Notes: generated by a model from the letters alone, not told the origin. Positions 43,519-52,932 are shown, counted from the first letter of the stretch. The stretch: 64,000 nucleotides of DNA from CBDDBX01 sp965225955 (GCA_965225955.1 CBDDBX010000017.1:1-64000), one strand, 5' to 3'. Numbers and translations: made by a program.

Positions 43519-46158
43519 ATGGAGAATAAAAAGCTTACGCCTATGCTCAGGCAATATTTTGAAATAAAAAAAGATTACCCGGACTCAATCCTCTTTTTCC
43601 GGATGGGTGATTTTTATGAGATGTTTTTTGATGATGCCCGTCTTGCAGCTCCGGTTCTGGAAGTTGTTCTTACTTCCCGGGATAAAAATAAAGAAAACAG
43701 TATTCCAATGTGTGGAATACCTCACCATGCAAGAGATAATTATGCGCTGAAACTTCTCAGAAAGGGTTATAAAGTGGCTATCTGTGAACAGGTTGAGGAT
43801 CCTGCTCAGGCTAAAGGAATAGTTAAAAGAGATGTTACAAGAGTTCTTACTCCGGCTACTGCCCTTGAGCTGGATCAGGGAGATCAGCAACTGAACAATT
43901 TCATAGTTTCTGTATTTTCTGATGAAAGGCATAGAGCTGTTGCCAGCATAGATCTGGCTGTAGGGGAGTTTGAAGTAAGATGTTACGATATAGAAAACCG
44001 GGATGGATTTATTAATGAAATCTACCGGAAAGCTCCTAAAGAAATTGTTGCTGAAGAGAATGGACTTAAGGAACTGGAGGAGATATACCGGGAATTACCT
44101 GAAGTCTCTGTGCCTCTTTTTAATGAATATTCCTGTATGGATTATAATTTCATGGAGAACCGTGAAGTTCTTAAAGGTCAACTCAGAATCGAGAGTGTTG
44201 AAGGCCTCGGACTAAATGGTTATGACTCTTCGGTAATTGCTGCAGGGGTACTTATTAAGTATCTGAAATCTGTCAGAAAAGGAGCTCTGGCTAATATCTC
44301 TTCATTGAGGTTTATTCCTGAAGAGAACTCCATGATAGTTGATAGCATCTCTTTTAAAAATCTGGAAATCCTTACTAATCTCAGAACCGGATCAAAAAAG
44401 GGTAGCCTTTTTGAAGCAGTTGATAACACTATAACTCCAATGGGGAGGAGACTACTTAAAAGATGGCTCTCTTACCCTTTGATTGATAAGATACAAATTG
44501 ATTACAGACTTGATGGTGTTGAGGAGTTTACTAATTCTCTTATATCAAGAACTGAAACAAGACGTTTGTTGAAGAGTGCCGGTGATCTGGCTAAACTCAA
44601 TTCAAGAATCTCTTTAAATATTGCCCTTCCAACTCATCTGCTGGTTCTTAAAGATACACTGGCAACAATTCCTCTTATTAAAGAGGAGCTAAGTGGGTTT
44701 CGCTCCCAAATAGTAATTAACTCAGTAAAAGAGCTGAATCCTCTTAAAGAGGTGGTGAGCCTTATATCCACTGCAATTGCTGATGATCCTTCAAATAACC
44801 TGAGTGATGGTAACTATATACGACGGGGTTACAATGAAGAACTTGATGAGCTTAGAGATATAAGTATCAATGCCAAGGGAATTGTGTCAGCTATGGAGGC
44901 ATCAGAGAGAGAAAAAACAGGTATCTCCAGTCTTAAGGTAAAGTTCAATAAAGTGTTTGGCTACTTCATAGAGGTTACCAAAACACATATGAAACTGGTT
45001 CCTGAACACTATATAAGAAAGCAGACTCTTGTTAACTGTGAGAGATTTATAACTGGTGAATTAAAGGAACTGGAAGAGAAAATACTCAAAGCTGAAGAGC
45101 AGATTCAGGTCATTGAGAGAAAACTGTATCAGGAAGTCATTGACAAAATCCAGGCCTATTCTCTTATTCTCAATACCAATGCAGACACTATAGCTCTGCT
45201 TGATGTTATCTGTGCCGGCGGTGAACTGGCAGGCAGAAGAGATTATGTAAGACCAGGTATAAATGAAGGGGCAGAGATAAAAATCCAGGAGGGTAAGCAT
45301 CCTGTTGTGGAGATGAGTTCCTCAGCTGAGTTCATACCCAACGATACCAATCTCAACTCAAACGGAGATCAGATTCTGGTGATAACAGGGCCCAATATGG
45401 GTGGTAAATCTACATATCTGCGACAGAATGCCCTGATTGTACTTCTTGCACAGGCAGGATACTTTGTTCCTGCAAGAAAAGCCACTATAGGCATCTGTGA
45501 CAGAATATTCACAAGAATAGGAGCCTCTGACTCTCTTATAGAAGGGAAATCCACATTTCTTATTGAGATGATAGAAACAGCAGTAATTCTCAATAATGCA
45601 ACAAAAAGATCTCTTATTCTGCTGGACGAAATAGGAAGAGGAACCTCTACCTTTGACGGGCTGTCAATTGCCTGGTCAGTGATTGAGTATTTACACTCGC
45701 TTAAAGAGAAACCCAAAACTCTTTTTGCGACTCATTACCATGAATTAACAGAACTGTCAGAGATCCTGGACAGAGTAAAAAACTACCATATTGCTGTAAG
45801 AGAGTGGCAGGAGAATGTGGTTTTCCTCCATAAGATTGTTGAAGGTGCTACTGATCAGAGTTTTGGTATTCATGTTGCAAAAATAGCAGGAGTTCCGGCT
45901 CAGGTAATCGATAGAGCAAAATCTGTACTTCTTAACCTTGAAAAGAAGGAACTTGATATGCTTGTAAAAGAGCGTATAAAAGGTAATGTAGACAAGATGC
46001 CTGCAAAGCAGAAAAAGCTGTTTCCTGATGATGAAGAGCTTAAGGTATGGGATGATATAAGAGAGAAACTTAAGGAGATAGATATATCCAATATTACTCC
46101 TCTGGAATCTCTCAATATTCTCCACTATCTAAAACATAAAAGTGAGAGCTTCAAGTAA
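43519..46158 (+). CDS. mutS: DNA mismatch repair protein MutS
   Basis: MutS finds mismatches. The mismatch-reading motif DSILFFRMGDFYEMF near the N-terminus carries the Phe-x-Glu pair (FYE). The ATPase has Walker A (GPNMGGKSTYLRQ), Walker B (LILLDEIGRGTSTFDG) and LFATHYHELTEL. The frame extends upstream to 43468, but that region contains the promoter; ATG 43519 gives 879 residues and MENKKLTPMLRQYFEIK, the normal MutS start. It is divergent from the RsbW-like operon. mutL lies 11 kb upstream. Confidence 0.97.
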   Translation: MENKKLTPMLRQYFEIKKDYPDSILFFRMGDFYEMFFDDARLAAPVLEVVLTSRDKNKENSIPMCGIPHHARDNYALKLLRKGYKVAICEQVEDPAQAKGIVKRDVTRVLTPATALELDQGDQQLNNFIVSVFSDERHRAVASIDLAVGEFEVRCYDIENRDGFINEIYRKAPKEIVAEENGLKELEEIYRELPEVSVPLFNEYSCMDYNFMENREVLKGQLRIESVEGLGLNGYDSSVIAAGVLIKYLKSVRKGALANISSLRFIPEENSMIVDSISFKNLEILTNLRTGSKKGSLFEAVDNTITPMGRRLLKRWLSYPLIDKIQIDYRLDGVEEFTNSLISRTETRRLLKSAGDLAKLNSRISLNIALPTHLLVLKDTLATIPLIKEELSGFRSQIVINSVKELNPLKEVVSLISTAIADDPSNNLSDGNYIRRGYNEELDELRDISINAKGIVSAMEASEREKTGISSLKVKFNKVFGYFIEVTKTHMKLVPEHYIRKQTLVNCERFITGELKELEEKILKAEEQIQVIERKLYQEVIDKIQAYSLILNTNADTIALLDVICAGGELAGRRDYVRPGINEGAEIKIQEGKHPVVEMSSSAEFIPNDTNLNSNGDQILVITGPNMGGKSTYLRQNALIVLLAQAGYFVPARKATIGICDRIFTRIGASDSLIEGKSTFLIEMIETAVILNNATKRSLILLDEIGRGTSTFDGLSIAWSVIEYLHSLKEKPKTLFATHYHELTELSEILDRVKNYHIAVREWQENVVFLHKIVEGATDQSFGIHVAKIAGVPAQVIDRAKSVLLNLEKKELDMLVKERIKGNVDKMPAKQKKLFPDDEELKVWDDIREKLKEIDISNITPLESLNILHYLKHKSESFK

Positions 46159-46411
46159 ACACCTGTCTTCGCTCTTCTGATAATTTAATCTGAAGTAACA
46201 GCTTTGTCTATGATCTACGCCGGGACAGGCACGGACTGACAGAGACATTCAGGGACAAACACAGGTGTGGTCAATAGCACCTGTGTCACTTCTGAGGTTT
46301 GTCAGACATTCAAGTGAGTATCCCGGTAATTGACAGAAAAATTAGAAAATTAATATAACATTAAGGAGCCGGATTGCTGTATCATTATGTCAGTTGGTCC
46401 GCAAAGCCCGA
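46159..46411. other. Non-coding region with hairpin, after mutS
   Basis: No gene is supported. ACACAGGTG (46259-46267) pairs with CACCTGTGT (46278-46286), a strong hairpin with no U-run. The opening ACCTGTCTTCG is also present at 52892, near the inverted repeat, so this may be a worn repeat. Short G/C-rich words such as CACGGACTGACAGAGAC recur loosely near 53220. Confidence 0.45.
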
Positions 46412-46478
46412 GACTGTATCAAAATTACTTAATTAGCGTTGATTCGCGTTAAAAAATAGATGCAGTTTTGAGACAGTC
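46412..46478 (+). repeat. MITE-like element, copy 3 (67 bp, short)
   Basis: GACTGTATCAAAA (46412-46424) and TTTTGAGACAGTC (46466-46478) are inverted repeats matching at 12 of 13 positions. The interior TTAGCGTTGATTCGCGTT resembles the reverse complement of the CGCGAATATACGC part of copy 2. It is shorter than the 159-bp copies. Confidence 0.65.
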
Positions 46479-46498
46479 CCGTCTACTCAGTATATACT
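46468..46498 (+). promoter_or_regulatory. Possible VOC-gene promoter using the repeat end as -35
   Basis: TTGAGA (46468-46473), inside the right end of the MITE-like copy 3, is 17 nt before TATATA (46491-46496) or 19 nt before TATACT (46493-46498). The ATG at 46506 lies 7-9 nt further with no Shine-Dalgarno. Confidence 0.45.
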
Positions 46499-46505
46499 CT
46501 TATTC

Positions 46506-46928
46506 ATGAACAGAAAAAAAGTTACAGGTATAGGCGGCATATTTTTTAAAAGCAGAGATCCTGAGAAGATGCGGGAATGGTATGGAAAAAACCTTGGGCT
46601 TGCAACCAATGAATATGGTTCAATGTTTGAATTCAGAACCGGTGCAGATCCTTCGGTAAAAGGGTATCTCCAATGGAGCCCTTTTCCTGAGAATACAGAC
46701 TACTTCAATCCGTCGGAAAAAGAGTTCATGATTAATTACAGGGTAGAAAATATAGAAGCTCTGGTAGAGGAACTTAAAGAAAGCGGAGTGAAGGTTCTTG
46801 ATTCAATTGAAACATATGAGTATGGTAAGTTTGTGCATATTCTTGATCCTGAAGGTAATAAAATAGAACTATGGGAGCCTGTTGATAAGAGTTTCACCAA
46901 AGAGTATGAAGGAAAGACAACTCTTTAA
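46506..46928 (+). CDS. VOC / glyoxalase-like protein
   Basis: This 140-residue protein has the vicinal-oxygen-chelate fold: IGGIFFKSRDPEKMREWYGKN-like start (residues 8-28), GLATNEYGSMFEFR, and VHILDPEGNKIELWEP at the end, where the Glu is a usual metal ligand. Family members include glyoxalase I, dioxygenases and resistance proteins; the substrate cannot be told from the sequence. No Shine-Dalgarno precedes the ATG, and its promoter may be provided by a mobile-type repeat. Confidence 0.82.
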   Translation: MNRKKVTGIGGIFFKSRDPEKMREWYGKNLGLATNEYGSMFEFRTGADPSVKGYLQWSPFPENTDYFNPSEKEFMINYRVENIEALVEELKESGVKVLDSIETYEYGKFVHILDPEGNKIELWEPVDKSFTKEYEGKTTL

Positions 46929-46934
46929 TATCAA

Positions 46935-46963
46935 TTGAACTGAAACAGATAGTAAGCTATAGT
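46935..46963 (+). promoter_or_regulatory. Promoter of the 46970 gene, leaderless
   Basis: TTGAAC (46935-46940), exactly 17 nt, TATAGT (46958-46963), then 6 nt to the ATG at 46970. No Shine-Dalgarno is present. Confidence 0.75.
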
Positions 46964-46969
46964 TAGATA

Positions 46970-47611
46970 ATGAAGAGGCTGGTGTCAATATGTCTTCTGT
47001 TCTGTCTGCCTTTATTGTTAATTGGGGATAAATCTCTTTTTCCTGAAAGAGTAAGAGCAGAGAAGAAGGCCAGAGATTTTTTTAAAAAGAACCTCAACCG
47101 TAAGCTGGCATATGTTAAAAGGGTGGAGAGCAAACTGAATTCAGGTAACTACTACACTCCCTTTATAATGTTATCTGAATTTGCTACTAAAGATAAGGTG
47201 CTTATTAAGCAGCTCAGGAGCTTTGGAGATGACAATTACGATCTTATAGAAAAGTTCAGGGATGTCAGGCACAGTATCAATTCCGGGAATTACAGGAAGT
47301 TTATGAAAGACAGGAAGTTGACGCCTCTGAGGTTTCATCTGCTCCTTCTGCATACTCTTCTGACAGGTTATGAAGATAACGAGTTAACCGGAACTATGGC
47401 CAGTAATTTCTGGGATCTGGTAGTAAGACAGACAAATAATGTATGGTGTAAAGAGGGGAAAAAAAGAGGGGATATGCTGGGGGTTCTTGGATTATCTTCC
47501 AGATTTATTTTTTTCAAAAGGCATCGTAAGTGGAGCCGTCGTTTCAGTAAATATATTGAGAAACTGAAGACCGGGGATTCCGATCTTCAGTATGTATCAT
47601 TAAAATATTAG
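46970..47611 (+). CDS. Secreted hypothetical protein (213 aa)
   Basis: A signal peptide (about residues 1-18, VSICLLFCLPLLLIG) is followed by a helical, very basic mature part (for example FFKKNLNRKLAYVKRVESKL and FFKRHRKWSRRFSKYIEKL). No family is recognised. It converges on ahcY with only 1 nt between stop codons. The start is supported by a promoter placed 6 nt upstream. Confidence 0.65.
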   Translation: MKRLVSICLLFCLPLLLIGDKSLFPERVRAEKKARDFFKKNLNRKLAYVKRVESKLNSGNYYTPFIMLSEFATKDKVLIKQLRSFGDDNYDLIEKFRDVRHSINSGNYRKFMKDRKLTPLRFHLLLLHTLLTGYEDNELTGTMASNFWDLVVRQTNNVWCKEGKKRGDMLGVLGLSSRFIFFKRHRKWSRRFSKYIEKLKTGDSDLQYVSLKY

Positions 47612-47612
47612 A

Positions 47613-49037
47613 TTAGTATCTGTAGTGGTCTGGTTTGAAAGGACCTTCAACAGGAACTCCAATATAATCTGCCTGTTCCTTAGTCAGTTTAGTAAGGCGG
47701 GCATCAATTTTTGCCAGATGTAGTCTTGCAACTTCTTCATCAAGTGCTTTTGGAAGAGTGTGAACTTTCAGCTCATAATCTTTCTTTGCCAGTTCGATCT
47801 GAGCAAGAGTCTGGTTTGTGAAGCTGTTACTCATAACAAAACTTGGGTGACCTGTAGCGCAACCAAGATTAACAAGTCTTCCTTCAGCAAGAACGATAAT
47901 TGAGTTTCCAGATTTCAGTGTCCATTTGTCTACCTGAGGTTTGATGTTTGTTTTAACGCATACATCTGAAGTCTCAAGATAGCTCATCTCAATTTCACTG
48001 TCGAAATGGCCGATATTGCAGAGGATAGCTCCATCTTTCATCTGTTCCATGTGTTCACCGGTGATAACGTGGAAGTTACCTGTGGTTGTAACAAAGAGAT
48101 CAGCATGTTTAACAATGTCTTCAGTTTTAACTACAATGAAGCCTTCCATTGCAGCCTGAAGTGCGCAGATAGGATCGATTTCAGTAACATATACCTGAGC
48201 ACCGTATCCTCTTAGTGACTGAGCGCAACCTTTACCAACATCTCCATATCCAAGTACAACGCATTTTTTACCGGCAACCATTACATCAGTTGCTCTTTTG
48301 ATTCCATCAACCAGAGATTCACGGCAGCCGTAGAGGTTGTCAAATTTTGACTTTGTAACTGAGTCGTTTACATTAATTGCAGGGAACAGTAGTTCACCAG
48401 CTTCAGCCAGCTGATAAAGTCTGTGAACACCAGTAGTTGTCTCTTCAGAAACTCCACGGATTTTAGCAGCAATATCAGTCCATCTTGTTGAACCTTCTTT
48501 ATGGCCAAGTTTAATTCTGTCCATCAGAATCTGGAATTCCTGAACATCATACTTCTTATCAAGAATTGATGAATCTTTTTCAGCCTTTACACCTTCGTGA
48601 ATGAATAGAGTTGCATCTCCACCATCGTCTACAATAATGTCAGGACCTGATCCATCGGGCCAGATAAGAGCCTGCTCAAGGCACCACCAGTACTCTTCAA
48701 GAGTTTCCCCTTTCCATGCAAAAACAGCTGCTTCGCCTTTTTCAGCGATATACGCTGCAGCATGATCCTGAGTTGAGAAGATGTTGCATGAAGCCCATCT
48801 TACATCTGCACCAAGCTCTACGAGTGTATCGATGAGCATTGCTGTCTGAATAGTCATGTGAAGACTACCTGTGATTTTGTAACCTTTCAGAGGTTTTTCT
48901 GCTGAGTATTTTTCTCTGACAGACATCAGACCCGGCATCTCAAGTTCAGCCAGTTTCATCTCTTCAGTACCCCAACCGGCAAGACTGATATCAGCGATCT
49001 TATTCTTCAAAGAAAGGTCGAGTTCCATTGCGTTCAT
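47613..49037 (-). CDS. ahcY: S-adenosyl-L-homocysteine hydrolase
   Basis: AhcY splits SAH into adenosine and homocysteine with bound NAD+. Landmarks are SLHMTIQTAMLIDTL, CNIFSTQDHAAAYI, the NAD loop VVLGYGDVGKGCAQSL and the C-terminal LTKEQADYIGVPVEGPFKPDHYRY region, ending in the conserved KPDHYRY tail that completes the NAD site of the partner subunit. Length is 474 residues. GGAGAG precedes the start. It follows the ArsR-methyltransferase gene by 28 nt on the same strand. Confidence 0.97.
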   Translation of the reverse strand: MNAMELDLSLKNKIADISLAGWGTEEMKLAELEMPGLMSVREKYSAEKPLKGYKITGSLHMTIQTAMLIDTLVELGADVRWASCNIFSTQDHAAAYIAEKGEAAVFAWKGETLEEYWWCLEQALIWPDGSGPDIIVDDGGDATLFIHEGVKAEKDSSILDKKYDVQEFQILMDRIKLGHKEGSTRWTDIAAKIRGVSEETTTGVHRLYQLAEAGELLFPAINVNDSVTKSKFDNLYGCRESLVDGIKRATDVMVAGKKCVVLGYGDVGKGCAQSLRGYGAQVYVTEIDPICALQAAMEGFIVVKTEDIVKHADLFVTTTGNFHVITGEHMEQMKDGAILCNIGHFDSEIEMSYLETSDVCVKTNIKPQVDKWTLKSGNSIIVLAEGRLVNLGCATGHPSFVMSNSFTNQTLAQIELAKKDYELKVHTLPKALDEEVARLHLAKIDARLTKLTKEQADYIGVPVEGPFKPDHYRY

Positions 49038-49065
49038 AATATCTCTCCTTTATATGTTCTTTAAT

Positions 49066-49977
49066 TTATGCTCTTTTACAGCTTAATATGAATCCCTTAA
49101 GGTTCTTTTTCAAATCAAATTCTCTAAAATCTTTTATTACAAAGCCAGCTTTGTTAAGCATCGCTTCAAGCTGGTCCCTGTTGAACCCCAGCCAGCGGTC
49201 ACCAAACTTCTGTCTCAATATCTCCAGATTATGTGAAAGGAGGTCAGATATAACCAGTTGAGAGTCGGGTTTCAGAATTCTCTGAATCTCTATTAATACC
49301 TGAAGAGGATCGGGAAGATGGTGCATCGTCATGTTTATTACTGCTGAATCTGCCTCCATATCTCTTAATGGCAGATGTTCAAGTTCACCGATTCTAAGCG
49401 AAACAGAGGGGTTTTTGAAGGTCTCTCCTGCTTCATTAAGCATTTCTGAGGACCTGTCTACACCTATAACATGATCGGCTTTTCTGGTTAGCAGAGGTAG
49501 AAGATCTCCTGTGCCGCAGCCAAGATCAACTATAGTGGAGGCCTTATTAACTGCTTCAATAACCAGTTTGTTAATATCTGTGTCTCCAAAAATTTCTGTT
49601 TTAAGTTTTCTCCAGTTTGAGGCAATGGAGTCAAAAAATTCTGTAGATTCTCTGGATCTCTGAGCAACAATTTCGTCTGCCTTTCTTAAATCTTCAATAA
49701 AAACAGGATCGTTTGAAAACCTGTATCTTACTGCCTCAAGAAATTCAAAGCCCTCTCCGCTTTCTGAGGTTGAGTAGAAACTCCAGAGTCCATCTTTTCT
49801 ACACTTCAGCAGAGATGAATCTGTAAGAATTTTTAAGTGTCTTGAGATTCTGGACTGCCCCATATCCATTATTTTCAATATCTCATTAACATTCAGTTCG
49901 CTTGTAAGAAGAATATTAATGAGTCTGAGTCTCGTTTCGTCAGCCATAGCCTTGAAAAGTTCAACTGTCTTAAACAT
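49066..49977 (-). CDS. ArsR-type regulator fused to SAM-dependent methyltransferase
   Basis: Residues 1-90 are a winged helix of the ArsR/SmtB type (MADETRLRLINILLTSELNVNEI, with recognition helix GQSRISRHLKILTDSSL; the first is longer than quoted elsewhere and is given by position 11-33). Residues 130-300 are a class I methyltransferase with STIVDLGCGTGDLLPLL and VINMTMHHLPDP. The gene lies directly upstream of ahcY in the same operon. In Proteobacteria the ArsR-family regulator SahR senses SAH and controls ahcY, so this fusion may sense SAH or SAM through its methyltransferase domain. That role is inference. The transcript appears leaderless. Confidence 0.85.
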   Translation of the reverse strand: MFKTVELFKAMADETRLRLINILLTSELNVNEILKIMDMGQSRISRHLKILTDSSLLKCRKDGLWSFYSTSESGEGFEFLEAVRYRFSNDPVFIEDLRKADEIVAQRSRESTEFFDSIASNWRKLKTEIFGDTDINKLVIEAVNKASTIVDLGCGTGDLLPLLTRKADHVIGVDRSSEMLNEAGETFKNPSVSLRIGELEHLPLRDMEADSAVINMTMHHLPDPLQVLIEIQRILKPDSQLVISDLLSHNLEILRQKFGDRWLGFNRDQLEAMLNKAGFVIKDFREFDLKKNLKGFILSCKRA

Positions 49978-49983
49978 AAAATA

Positions 49984-50012
49984 AATATATCAAGATATTG
50001 TGATTTAGTCAA
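49984..50012 (-). promoter_or_regulatory. Promoter of ArsR-methyltransferase/ahcY operon, leaderless
   Basis: Minus strand TTGACT (50012-50007), exactly 17 nt, TATATT (49989-49984) with upstream TGA, then 6 nt to the ATG at 49977. No Shine-Dalgarno is present. Confidence 0.78.
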
Positions 50013-50031
50013 ATGGTTTTATTAAATTTTG

Positions 50032-50060
50032 TTGAACCCTCAGTATCTCTTGTCTATAAT
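50032..50060 (+). promoter_or_regulatory. ligA promoter, leaderless
   Basis: TTGAAC (50032-50037), exactly 17 nt, perfect TATAAT (50055-50060), then 6 nt to the ATG at 50067. No Shine-Dalgarno is present. Confidence 0.8.
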
Positions 50061-50066
50061 TGGGTA

Positions 50067-52079
50067 ATGGATGTTAAAGAAAGAATAGAGTTTCTTATAG
50101 AAGAGATAAGACGACATGAGAGATTGTACTATGTTGATGCTACTCCTGAGATCAGTGACAGGGAGTTTGATGTGCTCTTTGATGAGCTGAAGACCCTTGA
50201 GAACCAGAATCCCGGGCTGGAAGATGTCAACTCTCCTACCCGCAGAGTAGGGTCAGATATAGATAACAGTTTCCCTGAATACAAACACACAGTGCCTGTG
50301 CTATCTCTGGACAAAGTATATGATATAGAGAGTTTGTGGAAGTGGATTGAGAAAGTTCGCAAGAACAGTGAAACCAGTGTAAGTTTTACTATTGAAGAAA
50401 AACTGGATGGCGCTTCCATAGTTCTTTACTATAAAGACGGAGCATTACAGGCCGCTGTTACCCGTGGAAATGGTATTGTTGGTAACGATGTTACTGCTAA
50501 TGTAAGAACAATAAAACAGGTTCCCCTTAAGGTAAGTGAAAAAGGGGAGTTTGCAGTCAGAGGTGAGATATATATTGAAAAGAAGGACTTTGAGAAGTTT
50601 AATAGCAGGTTTGACAATAAGTACTCAAATCCAAGAAATCTGGCTGCCGGCTCTCTCAGAAATGTCAAGTCTTCTGTTGTTGCTTCGGTGCCAATGAAAC
50701 TTGGTGTATATGAAGGCTTTTTTAAAGATAATATAAGATCCCATGTGGAAAACCTTGAGTATCTGAAAGCTCTTGGATTTGCTATTGGTTCTTCTACAGG
50801 CTATTTTTCTGAATCATCAACTGAATCTCAATTGTATCGTGGGGATTTTACTAAAGTTGAATCCTGGGTAGAGAACAGTATTAAAAGCCGGAATGATCTG
50901 GGATATGAAATTGATGGACTTGTAATAAAAGTTAACGAGTATGAAATCAGAGATAATCTGGGATACACTTCTCATCATCCCCGCTGGGCAGTAGCAATGA
51001 AATTTGAATCCCCTGAAGCAGTTACTGTACTTAAAGATGTAGTTATACAGATAGGCAGGAATGGCAGAGTAACTCCGGTAGCAATGCTTGAACCGGTTAA
51101 TCTGGCAGGGAGTGTTGTATCAAGAGCCACTCTCCATAATCAGGAATATATTGAAACCCTGGAGCTGGGAAGAGGTGATACTGTAACTATTTCAAAAAGA
51201 GGGGATATTATTCCTGCTGTTGAGAAAGTAATTGAGAAAGCAAAGGAAAATGCAGAGCTTTATGAATTTGAAAAAGTGTGTCCTTTTTGTGAAACTGAAC
51301 TTGAGAAGGATGGAGCTCACCATTTCTGTAAAAATATAGAGTGCCCCGAAAGAATGAGGCGGAGGCTGGCCTTTTTCGTTGGTCGTAATCAGATGGATAT
51401 AGATACTCTTGGAGGTAAAACTCTGGCTTTTCTTTTCGATAAGGGATTTGTAAGAGATATTGCTGACTTATATACCTTCGACTATAGCAAGCTTCTTGGA
51501 GAAGAGGGGTTTAAAGAGAAGAAAATAAGCAATATTGTGGAATCAGTAGAGAAGAGTAGAAAACAGCCTTTTTCAAAACTCCTTGTGTCTCTGGGTTTTG
51601 AAGGAATTGGAGCAAAAGCAGTAAAGGATCTGATAAGTAATGGCTACAACAGTTTTAAGAAACTGACAGATCTTGCTGCAAAGGGAGAGGCAGAATCTCT
51701 GGTAGAGATAGATGGTATTGGTGAAACTATTGCACAACTTGTTATAACTCATTTCAGCAACAGGGCAAATGTGGAGTTGATAAGCAGACTAGAGACAGCC
51801 GGCTTTTCTATGGAAGAGGAAATTACCCTTCCTGAAGGCAATCTGTTTGAAAATCAGGTGTGGGTTATTACCGGCTCCTTTGATAATTTCAAACCCAGAT
51901 CAAAAGCTGGTGAAATAGTGGTTGCTGAGGGTGGAAAGGTTACTGGTTCTGTTACAGGGAAAACGACACATCTGCTTGCAGGAGAGAAAGCCGGGTCAAA
52001 ACTTGATAAGGCTGAGAAACTTGGAGTAGAAGTTGTAAGTGAAGATGAATTTATGAAAATCCTGGAGGGGAGAAGATGA
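50067..52079 (+). CDS. ligA: NAD+-dependent DNA ligase
   Basis: LigA seals nicks using NAD+. The adenylated Lys lies in EEKLDGASIVLYY. A four-Cys zinc finger (CPFCETELEKD ... CKNIECPERM), helix-hairpin-helix repeats (GFEGIGAKAVKDLI, EIDGIGETIAQLV) and a C-terminal BRCT domain (VWVITGSFDNFKPRSKAG) complete the standard order. The open frame starts at 50013, but that part contains the promoter; the ATG at 50067 gives 670 residues, the usual size. The stop overlaps the next start (ATGA). Confidence 0.97.
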   Translation: MDVKERIEFLIEEIRRHERLYYVDATPEISDREFDVLFDELKTLENQNPGLEDVNSPTRRVGSDIDNSFPEYKHTVPVLSLDKVYDIESLWKWIEKVRKNSETSVSFTIEEKLDGASIVLYYKDGALQAAVTRGNGIVGNDVTANVRTIKQVPLKVSEKGEFAVRGEIYIEKKDFEKFNSRFDNKYSNPRNLAAGSLRNVKSSVVASVPMKLGVYEGFFKDNIRSHVENLEYLKALGFAIGSSTGYFSESSTESQLYRGDFTKVESWVENSIKSRNDLGYEIDGLVIKVNEYEIRDNLGYTSHHPRWAVAMKFESPEAVTVLKDVVIQIGRNGRVTPVAMLEPVNLAGSVVSRATLHNQEYIETLELGRGDTVTISKRGDIIPAVEKVIEKAKENAELYEFEKVCPFCETELEKDGAHHFCKNIECPERMRRRLAFFVGRNQMDIDTLGGKTLAFLFDKGFVRDIADLYTFDYSKLLGEEGFKEKKISNIVESVEKSRKQPFSKLLVSLGFEGIGAKAVKDLISNGYNSFKKLTDLAAKGEAESLVEIDGIGETIAQLVITHFSNRANVELISRLETAGFSMEEEITLPEGNLFENQVWVITGSFDNFKPRSKAGEIVVAEGGKVTGSVTGKTTHLLAGEKAGSKLDKAEKLGVEVVSEDEFMKILEGRR

Positions 52080-52852
52080 TAAAAAGAGATAAACTGGAAA
52101 GGTTTCTTACAGATTATTACAGAACAGGTGAGATTTCAGACTACTGTCTCAACGGTATGCAGATTGAGGGAAAAGAAGAAATAAAGAAGATTGTACTGGG
52201 AGTCTCTTTTAATCAGGAGTTCATAAAGAGAGCTGAAGAGATGGAGGCTGATGCTGTAATTGTTCATCACGGTTTTTTTGGTAAGAACTTCATGTCTGTA
52301 AGAGGGATATATAAACAGAGAATAAAGCGTATGCTTGACAGGGATATCTCACTATTTGCTCTGCATCTGCCTATGGATGTTCATGAAAAAGCGGGGCATA
52401 ATGCTCTACTGGGAGGAATGGCAGGGTGCGAAACGGTCTCACCTTTTGATGAAGGATTTCTTGTAAATAATAGTAGAAAATATACTCTGGAACAACTTAT
52501 CAGCAAATGGCAGAAGGGCCTTGATATTGATAGTAGTAATAACCCATTCAATATAGAAGGGAACTGTGGTGTTACAGTTATTAAAAACGGCCCGGATGTA
52601 CCGGAAAGGCTTGTTATTATTTCCGGTGGAAGTGGAGGCAGTTATGAGAGAGCCGTTGAAGCTGGTGCTGATACATTTGTTTGCGGTGATATGAAGGAGC
52701 AGATTCCGGGGATATCCCTTGAAACAGGGACAAATTTTGTTAATCTGGGGCACTACAACTCAGAAAAACCAGGAGTTATCTTTCTTAAAAATATACTTGA
52801 AGAAAAATTTGAAGTAGAAACCCACTTTGTAGATATACCAAACCGGGTTTAA
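52076..52852 (+). CDS. Nif3-family dinuclear metal-centre protein
   Basis: The family motifs are CLNGMQIEGKEEIKKI near the start, AVIVHHGFFGKN, ALHLPMDVHEKAGHNALL and, near the end, FVCGDMKEQIP and NLGHYNSEKPGV, which supply His and Glu ligands for two metals. The length of 258 residues equals the short form without the inserted PII-like domain. Members form hexamers; some have been linked to GTP cyclohydrolase I-type 2 activity or pterin binding, but the function is not settled. It overlaps ligA by four bases. Confidence 0.9.
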   Translation: MIKRDKLERFLTDYYRTGEISDYCLNGMQIEGKEEIKKIVLGVSFNQEFIKRAEEMEADAVIVHHGFFGKNFMSVRGIYKQRIKRMLDRDISLFALHLPMDVHEKAGHNALLGGMAGCETVSPFDEGFLVNNSRKYTLEQLISKWQKGLDIDSSNNPFNIEGNCGVTVIKNGPDVPERLVIISGGSGGSYERAVEAGADTFVCGDMKEQIPGISLETGTNFVNLGHYNSEKPGVIFLKNILEEKFEVETHFVDIPNRV

Positions 52853-52870
52853 TTAAGAAGGCTTTTAAAT

Positions 52871-52894
52871 GGTGGTGGACTTTCTAAGACCACC
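52871..52894 (+). terminator. Weak hairpin after Nif3-family gene
   Basis: GGTGGT (52871-52876) pairs with ACCACC (52889-52894), followed by TGTCTTCGTTTTC. The stem is short and the U-run imperfect. Confidence 0.35.
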
Positions 52895-52932
52895 TGTCTT
52901 CGTTTTCATTCTTCAAACTTCGCCAAGGCAGG

